DNA of 64,000 bases from DATFQE01 sp963739085 (GCA_963739085.1 CAVTZA010000019.1:155048-219047); one strand, 5' to 3'. Counted from the first letter of the stretch, positions 49,547-57,657 are shown. Notes: a model not told the origin generated them from the letters alone. Translations and numbers: made by a program.

Positions 49547-51172
49547 TTAGAGCTCCCAACGCAATGAGGCGTTGTGCCGTTTTAGCCCCATCACGTTGGA
49601 AGCTCTAGAGCTTCGCCGGCGCTTCTCTAGGTCCTCGACGTCGCCTCGGCCCGCTCCGGAGCCACTGGCGCCGACGGCGGACTCGGGTTGCGGTGCCTCC
49701 TCGAAGCCGCGGCGGAGCGGCACCTCGTGGATCCCTACGACCACCACGACGAAGAGGATCAGGCAGACGAACGCCGCCGCGAGGAACGCCGGCTGGATCG
49801 CATCGGCAAGGTCGGCGCGCAGGGCCGGCGAGAGCCGGTGGACGGTCTCGCCCTCGAGCTGCACGCCCGAGGGCAAGCCCTGGTTGATGATCACGCCCAT
49901 CAGCGTCACGCCGAGCGTCGTCCCGATCGAGCGCGAGAACTGCGTGAGCGCGGTGGCCGAGCCCATCGAGTCGATCGGCACGGAGTTCTGGACCGCGACC
50001 ACGAACGTCTGCATCATCAGTCCGAGCCCGATGCCGGAGACGACCATGAAGCCGGCGGCCTGCTCCGTCGTCGTCGAGGCGTCCATCGTGGAGAGCAGCA
50101 CGAGCCCCAGGCCCAGCACGAGCGGGCCCGCGAGCGCGTTCGGCTTGTAGCGCCCCGTCCAGGAGATCCACTGCCCGGTGAGGATGCTCGTCCCGACCAC
50201 CGCCAGCATGAACGGGGTCAGCACGACGCCGGACGAGGTCGCGGACGACCCGATCACGCCTTGCACGAAGAGGGGCACGAACGCGATCACGCCGAACATC
50301 GCCATCCCGGCTAGACCGGTCGAGACGATCCCCGCCGCGACCGTGGACCGCCGTAGGAGCTCGAAGGGCAAGATCGGCTCCCGGACCCGACGCTCGAGCA
50401 TCCCGAACGCCGCGAGCAGCGCGACCGAGGCCGCGAACGCGCCGAGCACCTCCGGCGAGGCCCACTCGTACTCTCGACCGCCCCAGCTGAGGCCGAGCAT
50501 CAGCGCTCCGGTGCCGCCGGCGAGCAGGGCCGCGCCGCGGTAGTCGACCGAGTGGTGGAGGTGCGGAGCCCGGCGCGGCATCGTCAGCGCGATCACCGCG
50601 AGCGCGAGCAGCCCGACGGGGACGTTGACGTAGAAGACCCAGCGCCAGCTCGCGTTGTCGACGATGACGCCGCCGAGCGCCGGGCCGGCGATCGAGCCGA
50701 TCGCGAACGTTACGCCGATCAGCGCCTGCCAGCGCCCCCTCGCCCGCGGCGGCACGATCCGCCCGATGGTGGCGTGCGTGAGCGCGAAGAGGCCGCCGGC
50801 CCCGACGCCCTGGACCGCACGGAAGGCGACAAGCTCGGGCATTCCCCACGCGAGCCCGCACAGCACCGAGCCGAGCAGGAAGACCGAGATCGCGAAGACG
50901 AACAGCGGCTTCGAGCCGTAGATGTCGCCGAGCTTGCCGTAGAGCGGCACCGTGACCGTCATCGCGAGCACGTACGCCGTGAAGACCCACGAGTAGAGCG
51001 CGAGCCCGCCCAGGTCGGACACGATCCGCGGCAGCGCCGTCGCGACGATCGTCTGGTCGAGCGACGCCAGTAGGAGCGCCGTCATCAGCCCCGAGTAGAT
51101 CGCCAGGATGCGCCCGAACGTCAGCCGATAACCAGGTGGTTGACGATGGAGCCAGGCGCGGATTGCAGTCAC
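49547..51172 (-). CDS. MFS drug transporter, DHA2 (EmrB/QacA) family, 14 helices
   Basis: 541 residues. Motif A is VPLYGKLGDIYGSKPLFVFA, motif D1 is LLASLDQTIVATALPRIVSD, and motif C is IGSIAGPALGGVIVDNASWR followed by WVFYVNVPVG. It is an exporter of hydrophobic compounds or antibiotics. The C-terminal tail after residue 500 is hydrophilic (AVGASGSGAGRGDVEDLEKR). Its last ~20 codons run through the inverted repeats in front of hpd, so the tail may be conserved for DNA rather than protein reasons. Start GTG 51172 is set by TAGGGT six bases upstream. Confidence 0.9.
   Translation of the reverse strand: MTAIRAWLHRQPPGYRLTFGRILAIYSGLMTALLLASLDQTIVATALPRIVSDLGGLALYSWVFTAYVLAMTVTVPLYGKLGDIYGSKPLFVFAISVFLLGSVLCGLAWGMPELVAFRAVQGVGAGGLFALTHATIGRIVPPRARGRWQALIGVTFAIGSIAGPALGGVIVDNASWRWVFYVNVPVGLLALAVIALTMPRRAPHLHHSVDYRGAALLAGGTGALMLGLSWGGREYEWASPEVLGAFAASVALLAAFGMLERRVREPILPFELLRRSTVAAGIVSTGLAGMAMFGVIAFVPLFVQGVIGSSATSSGVVLTPFMLAVVGTSILTGQWISWTGRYKPNALAGPLVLGLGLVLLSTMDASTTTEQAAGFMVVSGIGLGLMMQTFVVAVQNSVPIDSMGSATALTQFSRSIGTTLGVTLMGVIINQGLPSGVQLEGETVHRLSPALRADLADAIQPAFLAAAFVCLILFVVVVVGIHEVPLRRGFEEAPQPESAVGASGSGAGRGDVEDLEKRRRSSRASNVMGLKRHNASLRWEL
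49549..49614. promoter_or_regulatory. Inverted-repeat cluster, probable operator upstream of hpd
   Basis: A 13-base inverted repeat AGAGCTCCCAACG (49549-49561) / CGTTGGAAGCTCT (49594-49606), one mismatch; inside it the stem CAACGC/GCGTTG (49558-49574 region); and a perfect 16-base palindrome GAAGCTCTAGAGCTTC (49599-49614). The inner edge overlaps TAAGAT, the putative -10 of hpd. Likely binding site of a tyrosine-catabolism regulator. It lies within the 3-prime end of the DHA2 transporter gene. Confidence 0.55.
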
Positions 51173-51178
51173 CTATTG

Positions 51179-51184
51179 ACCCTA
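51179..51184 (-). promoter_or_regulatory. Leaderless promoter -10 hexamer for the DHA2 transporter
   Basis: TAGGGT on the minus strand, CAATAG spacer, then GTG 51172. Confidence 0.55.
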
Positions 51185-51198
51185 GCCGGAAGGGTGTT

Positions 51199-52125
51199 CT
51201 AGGCGATGCGTTCGAGCCCGAGCTCGCGGACGGCCCAGGGCAGCGCGACGCGAAGCTGGGCGAGCTGGAACGCCCGTACGTGCGGCGCCGTCGGGGGCGG
51301 AGGCAGCCCGGCCCGGGAGCCGAAGAACCCGGCGAGCAGGGCCGCGAAGCCGCCGGCGCCCGGGAGCAGCTCGTCCGGCTCGGGACCGCCCTCGTGCCTG
51401 AGCGACGGCAGCCACGCGGCCACGTCCAGGTCGGGGTTGCCGATCGAGGCGTGATTCCAGTCCACGAGCACGGCGCCGCGCTCGGCGATGCAGAGGTTGT
51501 CGCTCCGCACGTCGAGGTGCAGGAGCCCGTCGCCCTCGATCGGCGCCGACTCGCTTGCCTCACGCAGGCTCGGAAGGGAGCGCGCGAGCCACTCCCGCGA
51601 ACAGACGCCGAGCGAGAAGAAAGATGCGGGGTTAGGATGAGGCGGAAGGGAGCGCGCGAGCCACTCCCGCGAACACACGCCGAGCGAGAGGAACGGTGCA
51701 GGGTCGGCCTCGATCTCGGCCCAGCCCATGACGAGCCTGTCGCGATGCGTCTCCACTGACGCGATCACGTCGGGAGGCGCCGTCGCCGCGACCTGACGCA
51801 GCGTCTCGCGGACCGCGGCGATCCGGGCTTCGTCCCACGGCGGCGGCCAGTGCGCGGAGCGCAGGTCCTCGAGCACGAGCAGCGGCGGATCGTCGTCGTC
51901 CATTGCCAGCACCCTGGGTGCGAACGGCCCGTCCAACGCACCGAGCACGCGCTGCTCGTCGCGGATGAACTGCGCCGTCACGGGCTCGGTTGCGGCCTTC
52001 ACGAAGGCGGTCGTTCCGTCCGCGAGCTCCGCGATTCCGTGGTACGCCACCGTGTAGCCGGAGCTGCGAACGCGTGTGAGCCGACGCACCTCGGTGCCGA
52101 GGACGCGGGAGAGCCGCTCGATCAC
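51199..52125 (-). CDS. Aminoglycoside-phosphotransferase-fold kinase with internal duplication
   Basis: 308 residues. APH/choline-kinase fold: GYTVAYHGIAELADGTTAFV and KAA (ATP-site Lys), LVLEDLRSAHWPP hinge, catalytic HLDVRSDNLCI (His-x-Asp...Asn) and metal site VLVDWNHASIGNPDLDVAAW. The true substrate is unknown; a resistance role is not implied. Residues about 144-190 carry a tandem duplication of 24 residues (SLGVCSREWLARSLP appears twice), lying before the catalytic loop. The start overlaps the EamA stop by four bases (ATGA). Confidence 0.8.
   Translation of the reverse strand: MIERLSRVLGTEVRRLTRVRSSGYTVAYHGIAELADGTTAFVKAATEPVTAQFIRDEQRVLGALDGPFAPRVLAMDDDDPPLLVLEDLRSAHWPPPWDEARIAAVRETLRQVAATAPPDVIASVETHRDRLVMGWAEIEADPAPFLSLGVCSREWLARSLPPHPNPASFFSLGVCSREWLARSLPSLREASESAPIEGDGLLHLDVRSDNLCIAERGAVLVDWNHASIGNPDLDVAAWLPSLRHEGGPEPDELLPGAGGFAALLAGFFGSRAGLPPPPTAPHVRAFQLAQLRVALPWAVRELGLERIA
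51572..51715. repeat. In-frame 72-bp tandem duplication inside the kinase gene
   Basis: Units begin at 51572 and 51644. The first 46 bases differ at one position, the first 61 at five, and the remaining 11 bases have diverged. 72 bp equals 24 codons, so the frame is kept. Confidence 0.85.
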
Positions 52126-53009
52126 GTCGGCTCCGCGACTGGCCGGCGGCGTGCGAGCAGCAGGCTCAGCGCGATCGCCGCGCCGCCCGCGAGCTGCACT
52201 GCCGTGACCGTCTCGGAGAGCAGTACGACCGCAAAGACCGCCGCCAGGAACGGCTGCAGGTTCGTCACGAGAGTCGCGCGCGAGGGCCCGACCCGGTCAA
52301 TGGCCGTGAACCAGAGGACGTTCGTGAGCACGAGCGGTCCGAGCACGGCGAAGACGTAGGCGGCCCACACGCTCGCGGGCAGGTCCCAGTCCTGGTCGAG
52401 CAGCTGCGGCAGTGCGGTCAGCAGCAGCGGGACGAAGCCCGTGAGCAGTGCGACCGTGCTGATCCGGTAGGGCGAGTAGTGGCGCATCAGAGGCGCAATC
52501 GCGACGGAGTAGAGACCCCAGGTGATCGCACCGAGGAACGCGAGCAGGTCGCCGGTGAGGTCGGACGAGACGCCGCCCGCGCTGCCGAGCGCCACGAGCG
52601 CCACACCGGCGAAGGACAGCGCCGCCGCGAGCCAGAAGCGGCGGGAGAGCCGTTCGACGCCAACGGCCGACGCGATCAACGCGGTCACGATCGGCAGCGT
52701 TCCGAAGATCAGCGCGGTCGTGGACGCGTTCGTCAAGTCGATCGCGTAGACGAACGCGATCTGGTTCACGTAGATGCCTACGAAGGCGGCGCCGAGGAGG
52801 AGCAGCGCGTGCCTGGGCTCGAGCCGGAACGACCGCTCCCGCCCGTAGGTCAGCGCCGCGAACAGCATCCCAGCCGCCCCGAAGCGGAGACAGCTGTAGG
52901 CGAGCGGCTTGAAGCCCTCGTCGAGGACGTATTTCGTCACCGTGAAGTTGAACGCCCAGATCAGGACGGTGACGAGCAACATCGCTTCGGCGGCCGAGGG
53001 TCGTCTCAT
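52122..53009 (-). CDS. EamA/DMT family transporter
   Basis: 295 residues, about ten helices in two EamA repeats: LLVTVLIWAFNFTVTKYVLD, PLAYSCLRFGAAGMLFAALT and NASTTALIFGTLPIVTALIA, then LLAFLGAITWGLYSVAIAPL and RVGPSRATLVTNLQPFLAAV with FAVVLLSETVTAVQLAGGAA. DMT proteins export amino acids or metabolites. ATG 53009 gives the normal short N-terminus. The divergent gene's promoter starts within 7 bp. Confidence 0.87.
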   Translation of the reverse strand: MRRPSAAEAMLLVTVLIWAFNFTVTKYVLDEGFKPLAYSCLRFGAAGMLFAALTYGRERSFRLEPRHALLLLGAAFVGIYVNQIAFVYAIDLTNASTTALIFGTLPIVTALIASAVGVERLSRRFWLAAALSFAGVALVALGSAGGVSSDLTGDLLAFLGAITWGLYSVAIAPLMRHYSPYRISTVALLTGFVPLLLTALPQLLDQDWDLPASVWAAYVFAVLGPLVLTNVLWFTAIDRVGPSRATLVTNLQPFLAAVFAVVLLSETVTAVQLAGGAAIALSLLLARRRPVAEPT

Positions 53010-53015
53010 GGTCAG

Positions 53016-53021
53016 TAGGCT
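53016..53021 (+). promoter_or_regulatory. Leaderless promoter -10 hexamer for the gene at 53028
   Basis: TAGGCT with TCGCGC spacer before GTG 53028; drives the small gene and fabL. Confidence 0.55.
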
Positions 53022-53027
53022 TCGCGC

Positions 53028-53309
53028 GTGGCGCGCGACCCTATCCTTGAGGCCGTCGACGAGGTCGTCGGCCCGGCGACGCCGCACTTCGCGTATCAGC
53101 TTCGCGCGCGCGTGCGCGAGCTGATCGAGGACCTTCCGCCCGGGCACCCGGCAAGGAGCTACGGCGAGGAGAAGATGGCGTACCTCGACAGCCTCGGTCA
53201 CGCGTCCTCGAAGGCCGAAGAGGGTGAGCGCGAGTCGAGCGAGCGGCCGGGTTGGGACGCGATCCCGAGCGCCGCGCCCGCCGACGCACCGCTGCCGCGC
53301 CGGTCGTGA
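53028..53309 (+). CDS. Conserved hypothetical protein, 93 aa
   Basis: ARDPILEAVDEVVGPATPHF, then AYQLRARVRELIEDLPPGHP, ARSYGEEKMAYLDSLGHASS and a hydrophilic Glu/Ser-rich tail. Soluble, probably helical, with no known motif. It overlaps fabL by four bases (GTGA) and shares its promoter, so a role with fatty-acid synthesis is possible but unproven. Confidence 0.55.
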   Translation: MARDPILEAVDEVVGPATPHFAYQLRARVRELIEDLPPGHPARSYGEEKMAYLDSLGHASSKAEEGERESSERPGWDAIPSAAPADAPLPRRS

Positions 53310-54043
53310 GCCACCGCGGCCGGTCGGTCTTCGTGAGCGGCGGCTCGCGGGGGATCGGCCGCGAGATCGCGCTGCGCTTCGCCGACGAAGGCGCCGCGAA
53401 GGTGGCGATCGGCTACCTGCGGAACGACCGGGCGGCCGAGGAGACGGCGTCCGAGGTGAAGGCCCGCGGTGCGGAGCCCGTCCTCGTCCGCGGCAACGTG
53501 TCCTCGGCGCGCGTGGCCCACGAGGTGGCCGAGCTCGGGCCGCTCGACGTGTTCGTCCACAACGCGGCGACCGGCGTCATCCGGCCGGCGCTCGAGACCG
53601 AGGACAAGCACTGGGACTGGACGCTGAACGCGAACGCCCGCGCGCTCCTCTCGCTGACCCGCGCGGCCGCGCCCTCGATGCCCGAGGGCTCGGCGATCGT
53701 CGCCGTCTCGAGCCTCGGCGCTCAGCGCGTGCTCGAGAACTACGTCCTCGTGGGAACCTCGAAGGCCGCGCTCGAGGCCGTCGTCCGCTACCTCGGCGTC
53801 GAGCTCGCGCCGCGCGGAATCCGCGTCAACGCGGTCTCCGGCGGCCTCGTCGAAACCGGTGCGCTCCAGCATTTCCCGAACCGCGACGAGATGCTGAAGG
53901 CCGGTCGGGAGCGCACGCCCGCGGGCCGCATGGTCGAGCCGAAGGACATCGCCGACGCCGTCCTCTTCCTCGCCTCGCCGCAGGCAACGATGATTGTCGG
54001 GCAGACGCTCATCGTCGACGGCGGCTTCTCGCTCCCCGCGTAA
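53306..54043 (+). CDS. fabL: Enoyl-[acyl-carrier-protein] reductase, FabL type
   Basis: NADPH-dependent SDR-type enoyl reductase. 245 residues. VFVSGGSRGIGREIALRFAD, LDVFVHNAATGVIRPALETE and KHWDWTLNANARALLSLTRA are followed by VSSLGAQRVLENYVLVGTSK with the Tyr-X6-Lys spacing of enoyl reductases instead of YxxxK. The end RVNAVSGGLVETGALQHFPN, TPAGRMVEPKDIADAV and GQTLIVDGG closely follows my memory of Bacillus subtilis FabL (GALQHFPN, PAGRMVE, HWDWT). Cytoplasmic. Start GTG 53306. With fabI at the left end, the genome encodes two types of enoyl reductase. Confidence 0.85.
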   Translation: MSHRGRSVFVSGGSRGIGREIALRFADEGAAKVAIGYLRNDRAAEETASEVKARGAEPVLVRGNVSSARVAHEVAELGPLDVFVHNAATGVIRPALETEDKHWDWTLNANARALLSLTRAAAPSMPEGSAIVAVSSLGAQRVLENYVLVGTSKAALEAVVRYLGVELAPRGIRVNAVSGGLVETGALQHFPNRDEMLKAGRERTPAGRMVEPKDIADAVLFLASPQATMIVGQTLIVDGGFSLPA

Positions 54044-54083
54044 CCCGCGCAACCGAAAACGAGGCTTGCCCGTTAGGGAAGCG

Positions 54084-54389
54084 ATGGGAATCGCAGTCAG
54101 CCTGCTCCTGATCGCGTTCGGCGCGATCCTCACCTGGGCGGTGAACAAGGAGCCGTCCGGGCTCGACCTCGACGCCGTCGGGGTGATCCTGATGGTCGTC
54201 GGGCTCGTCGGCTTCGTGCTCAGCCTGCTCATGTGGCAGAGCTGGTGGGGCCCTGGGTACTTCCGGCGCACCGCGTACGTAGACGACCCTCGCTACGCCG
54301 CCGACCGCCGCGTTCCGCCTCCTGCGGACTACGGGCGCCGTCGGGTAGTGGAGGAGGAAGAGGTTCCGCCGGCCGCGCCGCCGCCGTAA
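54084..54389 (+). CDS. DUF6458-like small membrane protein, 101 aa
   Basis: Two helices, GIAVSLLLIAFGAILTWAVN and GVILMVVGLVGFVLSLLMWQ, separated by KEPSGLDLDAVG, then a hydrophilic tail with aromatic, arginine and proline residues (VDDPRYAADRRVPPPADYGR). This layout is common in actinobacterial small membrane proteins of unknown role. Start ATG 54084. Convergent with the proline dehydrogenase gene. Confidence 0.7.
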   Translation: MGIAVSLLLIAFGAILTWAVNKEPSGLDLDAVGVILMVVGLVGFVLSLLMWQSWWGPGYFRRTAYVDDPRYAADRRVPPPADYGRRRVVEEEEVPPAAPPP

Positions 54390-54395
54390 CTCGCC

Positions 54396-55325
54396 TCAGG
54401 GACGACCGTTGCCGCGGCCGGGCACGAGCCGGCCGAGCGTGTCGGCCGCGATGTAGCCCGCGATCTTCGGGTTCTCCTGGAGGCGCCGGAGCGAGTAGGC
54501 ATACCAGTGCTCGCCGTAGGGCACGTAGATCCGCAGCCGGTGCTCGTCGGCGACCAGCCTGTCGCCGAGCCGCTCCCGCACGCCGAGGAGCATCTGGAAC
54601 TCGTACTCGTCGCGTTCCCGCCCGTGGACGGCGACGAGGCGCGCGGCCTCGGCGATCAGCCACTCGTCGTGTGTGGCGATGCCGACGTAGGAGCCCAGCC
54701 CGAGCAGCTCGTCGAGGACGGCGACGTAGTTGTCCCGCACGTCGTCGAAATCCTGGAACGCGAGGTCGGGCGGCTCGACGTAGATCCCCTTGCAGATGCG
54801 CACGTTCGGGGTGAGGTCGGCGAGCGCCGCCACGTCGCCGAGCGTCCGGCGGAGGCGCGCCTGCAGGACGACGCCGACGTTGTCGAGCCCGGCCTCGCGC
54901 AGCTCCCGGTAGATGCGCAGCGTGTCGTCCGTCGTGCTCGAGTCCTCCATGTCGATCCGAACGAAGTTGCCGCTCTCGGCGGCGTGGCGCACGACGGTCT
55001 CGACGTTCTCCCGTGCGAGCTCGTACCCAAGCTCCAGTCCGAGCCCCGTCGGCTTGATGCTGACGTTCGAGTCGAGCGCCTGCGTCCGGATCGCCTCGAA
55101 GACGTCGTGGTAGGCGTGGACGATCCCCTCCGCCTCGTCGGCGCTGGTGATCTCCTCGCCGAGGACGTCGATCGTGGCCATCTTGCCGTCGTCGTTGAGC
55201 CCGGCGACGACGCGGCAGGCGTCGCCGATCTCCGTGCCCGCGATGTAGCGCGACGAGATCCTCCGAACGACTCCCTTGGGCATCGCCGGGAGGACGCTGA
55301 CGATCGCGCGGTCGAACAGAGCCAC
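54396..55325 (-). CDS. Proline dehydrogenase (monofunctional)
   Basis: FAD enzyme oxidising proline to pyrroline-5-carboxylate. 309 residues, a TIM-barrel: NVSIKPTGLGLELGYELARE, NFVRIDMEDSSTTDDTLRIY, VGVVLQARLRRTLGDVAALA, VRICKGIYVEPPDLAFQDFD and GIATHDEWLIAEAARLVAVH, with the C-terminal substrate motif YVPYGEHWYAYSLRRLQENP (two arginines). The usual partner, P5C dehydrogenase, is not in the window. TAGACT lies nine bases before GTG 55325. Confidence 0.92.
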   Translation of the reverse strand: MALFDRAIVSVLPAMPKGVVRRISSRYIAGTEIGDACRVVAGLNDDGKMATIDVLGEEITSADEAEGIVHAYHDVFEAIRTQALDSNVSIKPTGLGLELGYELARENVETVVRHAAESGNFVRIDMEDSSTTDDTLRIYRELREAGLDNVGVVLQARLRRTLGDVAALADLTPNVRICKGIYVEPPDLAFQDFDDVRDNYVAVLDELLGLGSYVGIATHDEWLIAEAARLVAVHGRERDEYEFQMLLGVRERLGDRLVADEHRLRIYVPYGEHWYAYSLRRLQENPKIAGYIAADTLGRLVPGRGNGRP

Positions 55326-55337
55326 TCGAGGGAGAGT

Positions 55338-55631
55338 CTAGGACTCGCGCATGAAGCCCTGGCGTGCTGCGCTCACGAGCGCAACAGCCTCGGGGAAGAG
55401 CACGCGCATGGCGTCGCGCAGCGCGATCGCCTGCTCGTCGGCGCCGCCCTGTGCGTTGATCTGCTGGAGCGCGGCAGCCGTCAGCGAGACGGCGGTGTTC
55501 AACGTCAGCGTCGCGAACTGCTCGCGCTGCGCTTCCTGCACCGATTCGGCCTGGCGCGCGGCGAACTCCTGCAGCCCCTTGATCAGGTCGTCGGGGTCGC
55601 CCCCGAACGGGAAGCCCATGCCTTCGCTCAC
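55338..55631 (-). CDS. Hypothetical protein, 97 aa
   Basis: MSEGMGFPFGGDPDDLIKGL, then QEFAARQAESVQEAQREQFA and two more amphipathic helical stretches (AVSLTAAALQQINAQGGADE, MRVLFPEAVALVSAARQGFM). All-helical, soluble, Gln/Ala-rich, resembling YbaB-like or ESX-type small helical proteins only superficially. The start is fixed by TATGGT six bases upstream. No function assigned. Confidence 0.6.
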   Translation of the reverse strand: MSEGMGFPFGGDPDDLIKGLQEFAARQAESVQEAQREQFATLTLNTAVSLTAAALQQINAQGGADEQAIALRDAMRVLFPEAVALVSAARQGFMRES

Positions 55632-55637
55632 GCTTGC

Positions 55638-55643
55638 ACCATA
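55638..55643 (-). promoter_or_regulatory. Leaderless promoter -10 hexamer for the gene at 55631
   Basis: TATGGT on the minus strand, GCAAGC spacer, then GTG 55631. Confidence 0.5.
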
Positions 55644-55650
55644 GCGATCG

Positions 55651-56205
55651 TCAGGTGAGCGGCCGCTTGTAGTTCGCCTCGACGTCCGAGGTCAGCTGCT
55701 CGATCGCGCCGGTGGCGCTCTTCATCGCCGCGGCGAACGGCGAGCCGAGGCCGTCGCCGAGCGCCCGCTCGAGGTTGCGCACGGCCGCGCCGACGCCCTC
55801 GAGGTATGCGAGCGAGGCGACGCGGGGCGGCATGCCGATCGCGCGCTCGAGGTCGTCCACGGCCGCGATGGCCTCGTCCAGTCCGGGCGGGTTCTCGGTC
55901 AGCTTCAGCCCGACGAGCCGTGAGCGGAGCTCGTCGAGCTCTCCGCCGCCGGCGCTGTCCTCGGCCACCTCGCAGAGCGCGACGAGCGAGGCGGCGTCGC
56001 GGACGGCGGCCCGCTCGTCGACCGGATCGCCGGCGGCGTCGAGCAGCAGCCAGCCGCTCGGCTCCTCCTCCCGTCGTCTGAACGCGAGCAGGTACACACG
56101 GGCGCCCTCCGAGTCGGCCGGGATGACGGCCGCGACCTCCTCGCCGTCCTCGGCGTGCTCCGCCCCCTTGACGGCGATCGCCTCGAGCTCCTCCTGGAGC
56201 GCCAC
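55651..56205 (-). CDS. Hypothetical protein, 184 aa
   Basis: ALQEELEAIAVKGAEHAEDG, VAAVIPADSEGARVYLLAFR and SGWLLLDAAGDPVDERAAVR form an alpha/beta first half. The second half is helical (RSRLVGLKLTENPPGLDEAI, DDLERAIGMPPRVASLAYLE, then AMKSATGAIEQLTSDVEANY). No known catalytic motif. GTG 56205 is chosen because upstream codons enter the divergent methyltransferase promoter; TAAGCT lies seven bases before it. Confidence 0.55.
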   Translation of the reverse strand: MALQEELEAIAVKGAEHAEDGEEVAAVIPADSEGARVYLLAFRRREEEPSGWLLLDAAGDPVDERAAVRDAASLVALCEVAEDSAGGGELDELRSRLVGLKLTENPPGLDEAIAAVDDLERAIGMPPRVASLAYLEGVGAAVRNLERALGDGLGSPFAAAMKSATGAIEQLTSDVEANYKRPLT

Positions 56206-56230
56206 GGAGGCCAGCTTAGAGTTCCGGTTG

Positions 56231-56932
56231 GTGAGCACCACAGCCCGGCAACTCTTCGCGCCGCTCGGGCCGACCTACGACCGGTACGCGTACCTGCTGT
56301 CGTTCGGTCAGGACGCGCGCTGGCGGCGGTTCATGGTCTCCCGCGTGAACGCGGGGCCGGACGACCGCGTCCTCGACGTCGCAACCGGCACCGCCGCCGT
56401 GGCGATCGAGCTCGTGCGCAGGCACGGCTGCTCGGTCGTCGGCCTCGACCAGAGCCCCGAGATGCTCGCGGAGGGCCGGTCGCGGGTCGAGGCCGCACGC
56501 CTCTCGGACCGGATCGAGCTCGTGCAGGGCCGAGCGGAGGAGCTCCCGTTCGAGGATGGAGTCTTCGACGCGCTCACGTTCACGTACCTGCTCCGCTACG
56601 TGGACGACCCGGGGGCCACGCTGAAGGAGCTCGCCCGCGTGGTTCGCCCGGGCGGGGCGGTCGCGTCGCTGGAGTTCGGCGTTCCTCCCGGCCCGCTGCC
56701 CCGGGCCGCGTGGAAGCTCTACGTTCGACTGGGCTTGCCGCTGGCCGGGGCGGCGATCGCCCCCGGCTGGGGCGAGGTCGGCCGCTTCCTCGGCCCGAGC
56801 ATCCGCGGGTTCTACGAGCGGCACCCGCTCGACCGGCTGCTCGAGCTCTGGCGCGAGGCCGGGATCGACGACGCCCGCCACCGGCGCATGAGCCTCGGCG
56901 GCGGGGTCGTCACCTGGGGCACCCGGGCGTGA
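56231..56932 (+). CDS. SAM-dependent methyltransferase, MenG/UbiE family
   Basis: 233 residues. LFAPLGPTYDRYAYLLSFGQ (the UbiE N-terminal Y-D pattern), motif I VLDVATGTAAVAIELVRRHG, VVGLDQSPEMLAEGRSRVEA, ELVQGRAEELPFEDGVFDAL, TYLLRYVDDPGATLKELARV and VRPGGAVASLEFGVPPGPLP. It closely resembles demethylmenaquinone methyltransferases. The overlapping membrane protein downstream (GTGA) could be a prenyl-lipid enzyme, which fits a quinone role, but neither gene is proven. Confidence 0.8.
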   Translation: MSTTARQLFAPLGPTYDRYAYLLSFGQDARWRRFMVSRVNAGPDDRVLDVATGTAAVAIELVRRHGCSVVGLDQSPEMLAEGRSRVEAARLSDRIELVQGRAEELPFEDGVFDALTFTYLLRYVDDPGATLKELARVVRPGGAVASLEFGVPPGPLPRAAWKLYVRLGLPLAGAAIAPGWGEVGRFLGPSIRGFYERHPLDRLLELWREAGIDDARHRRMSLGGGVVTWGTRA

Positions 56933-57657
56933 CCACCCGGTCGCGCCCGGCCTTCTACGCGCTGGAACGAGGCGGATGGCGCGACTACGTGACGCTGCTG
57001 CACCTGCCCTACACGGCGTGGCACCTGAGCTACGTCGCGATCGGGTGCGCGCTCGCCCCCGTGCTGTACGTCGACCGCCTGCTCGCCGCCCTCCTCGCAT
57101 TCTTCCTCGCGCTCGGTGTCGCCGCCCATGCGCTCGACGAGCTGCGCGGCCGGCCGCTGCAAACGGAGATCCCGGGCGGCGTTCTGCTCGGGCTTGCCGC
57201 GGTTTCGCTCGCGGGGGCGGTCGCGATCGGCATCGTCGCGGCGGTCGCCTGGACGCCGTGGCTCCTCGTGTGCATCGCGGTCGGCGCGTTCCTCGTGCCC
57301 GCCTACAACCTCGAGCTCTTCGGCGGCACCTTCCACTCCGATCTCTGGTTCGGCATCGCGTGGGGCGCATTCCCGCTCCTGACCGGCTACCTGGTCACGG
57401 CCGAGAGAACGTCGCTCGCGGCGGTGCTCGCGGCGCTCTGGGCCCTCTGCCTGAGCCTCGGCCAGCGACACCTCTCCACGCAGGTCCGGACGCTGCGACG
57501 GCGCGTGCGAGACGTGTCCGGCACGATCGTCTACGCGGACGGCGGCGTCGCTCCGGTCACGGAGGACACGCTCCTGCGCACGCCCGAGCTGGCCCTGCGA
57601 GCGCTCACGCTCGCGACGATTGCGTTGGCGGCCGCCTTGCTCGCGACGCACGCCTGA
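56929..57657 (+). CDS. Polytopic membrane protein, distantly UbiA-like
   Basis: 242 residues with about seven to eight helices: YVTLLHLPYTAWHLSYVAIG, LLAALLAFFLALGVAAHALD, GVLLGLAAVSLAGAVAIGIV and LWFGIAWGAFPLLTGYLVTA. A HALDELRGRPLQTEIPGG loop after helix 3 sits where UbiA prenyltransferases carry their Asp-rich motif, but the classic NDxxDxxxD is absent. Overlap with the MenG-like methyltransferase suggests lipid-linked chemistry. Function uncertain. Confidence 0.6.
   Translation: MTTRSRPAFYALERGGWRDYVTLLHLPYTAWHLSYVAIGCALAPVLYVDRLLAALLAFFLALGVAAHALDELRGRPLQTEIPGGVLLGLAAVSLAGAVAIGIVAAVAWTPWLLVCIAVGAFLVPAYNLELFGGTFHSDLWFGIAWGAFPLLTGYLVTAERTSLAAVLAALWALCLSLGQRHLSTQVRTLRRRVRDVSGTIVYADGGVAPVTEDTLLRTPELALRALTLATIALAAALLATHA

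Noticed and set aside
51199..52125. Antibiotic-resistance aminoglycoside phosphotransferase
   Set aside because: The fold is shared by choline, homoserine and many other kinases; no specificity motif or resistance context is present.
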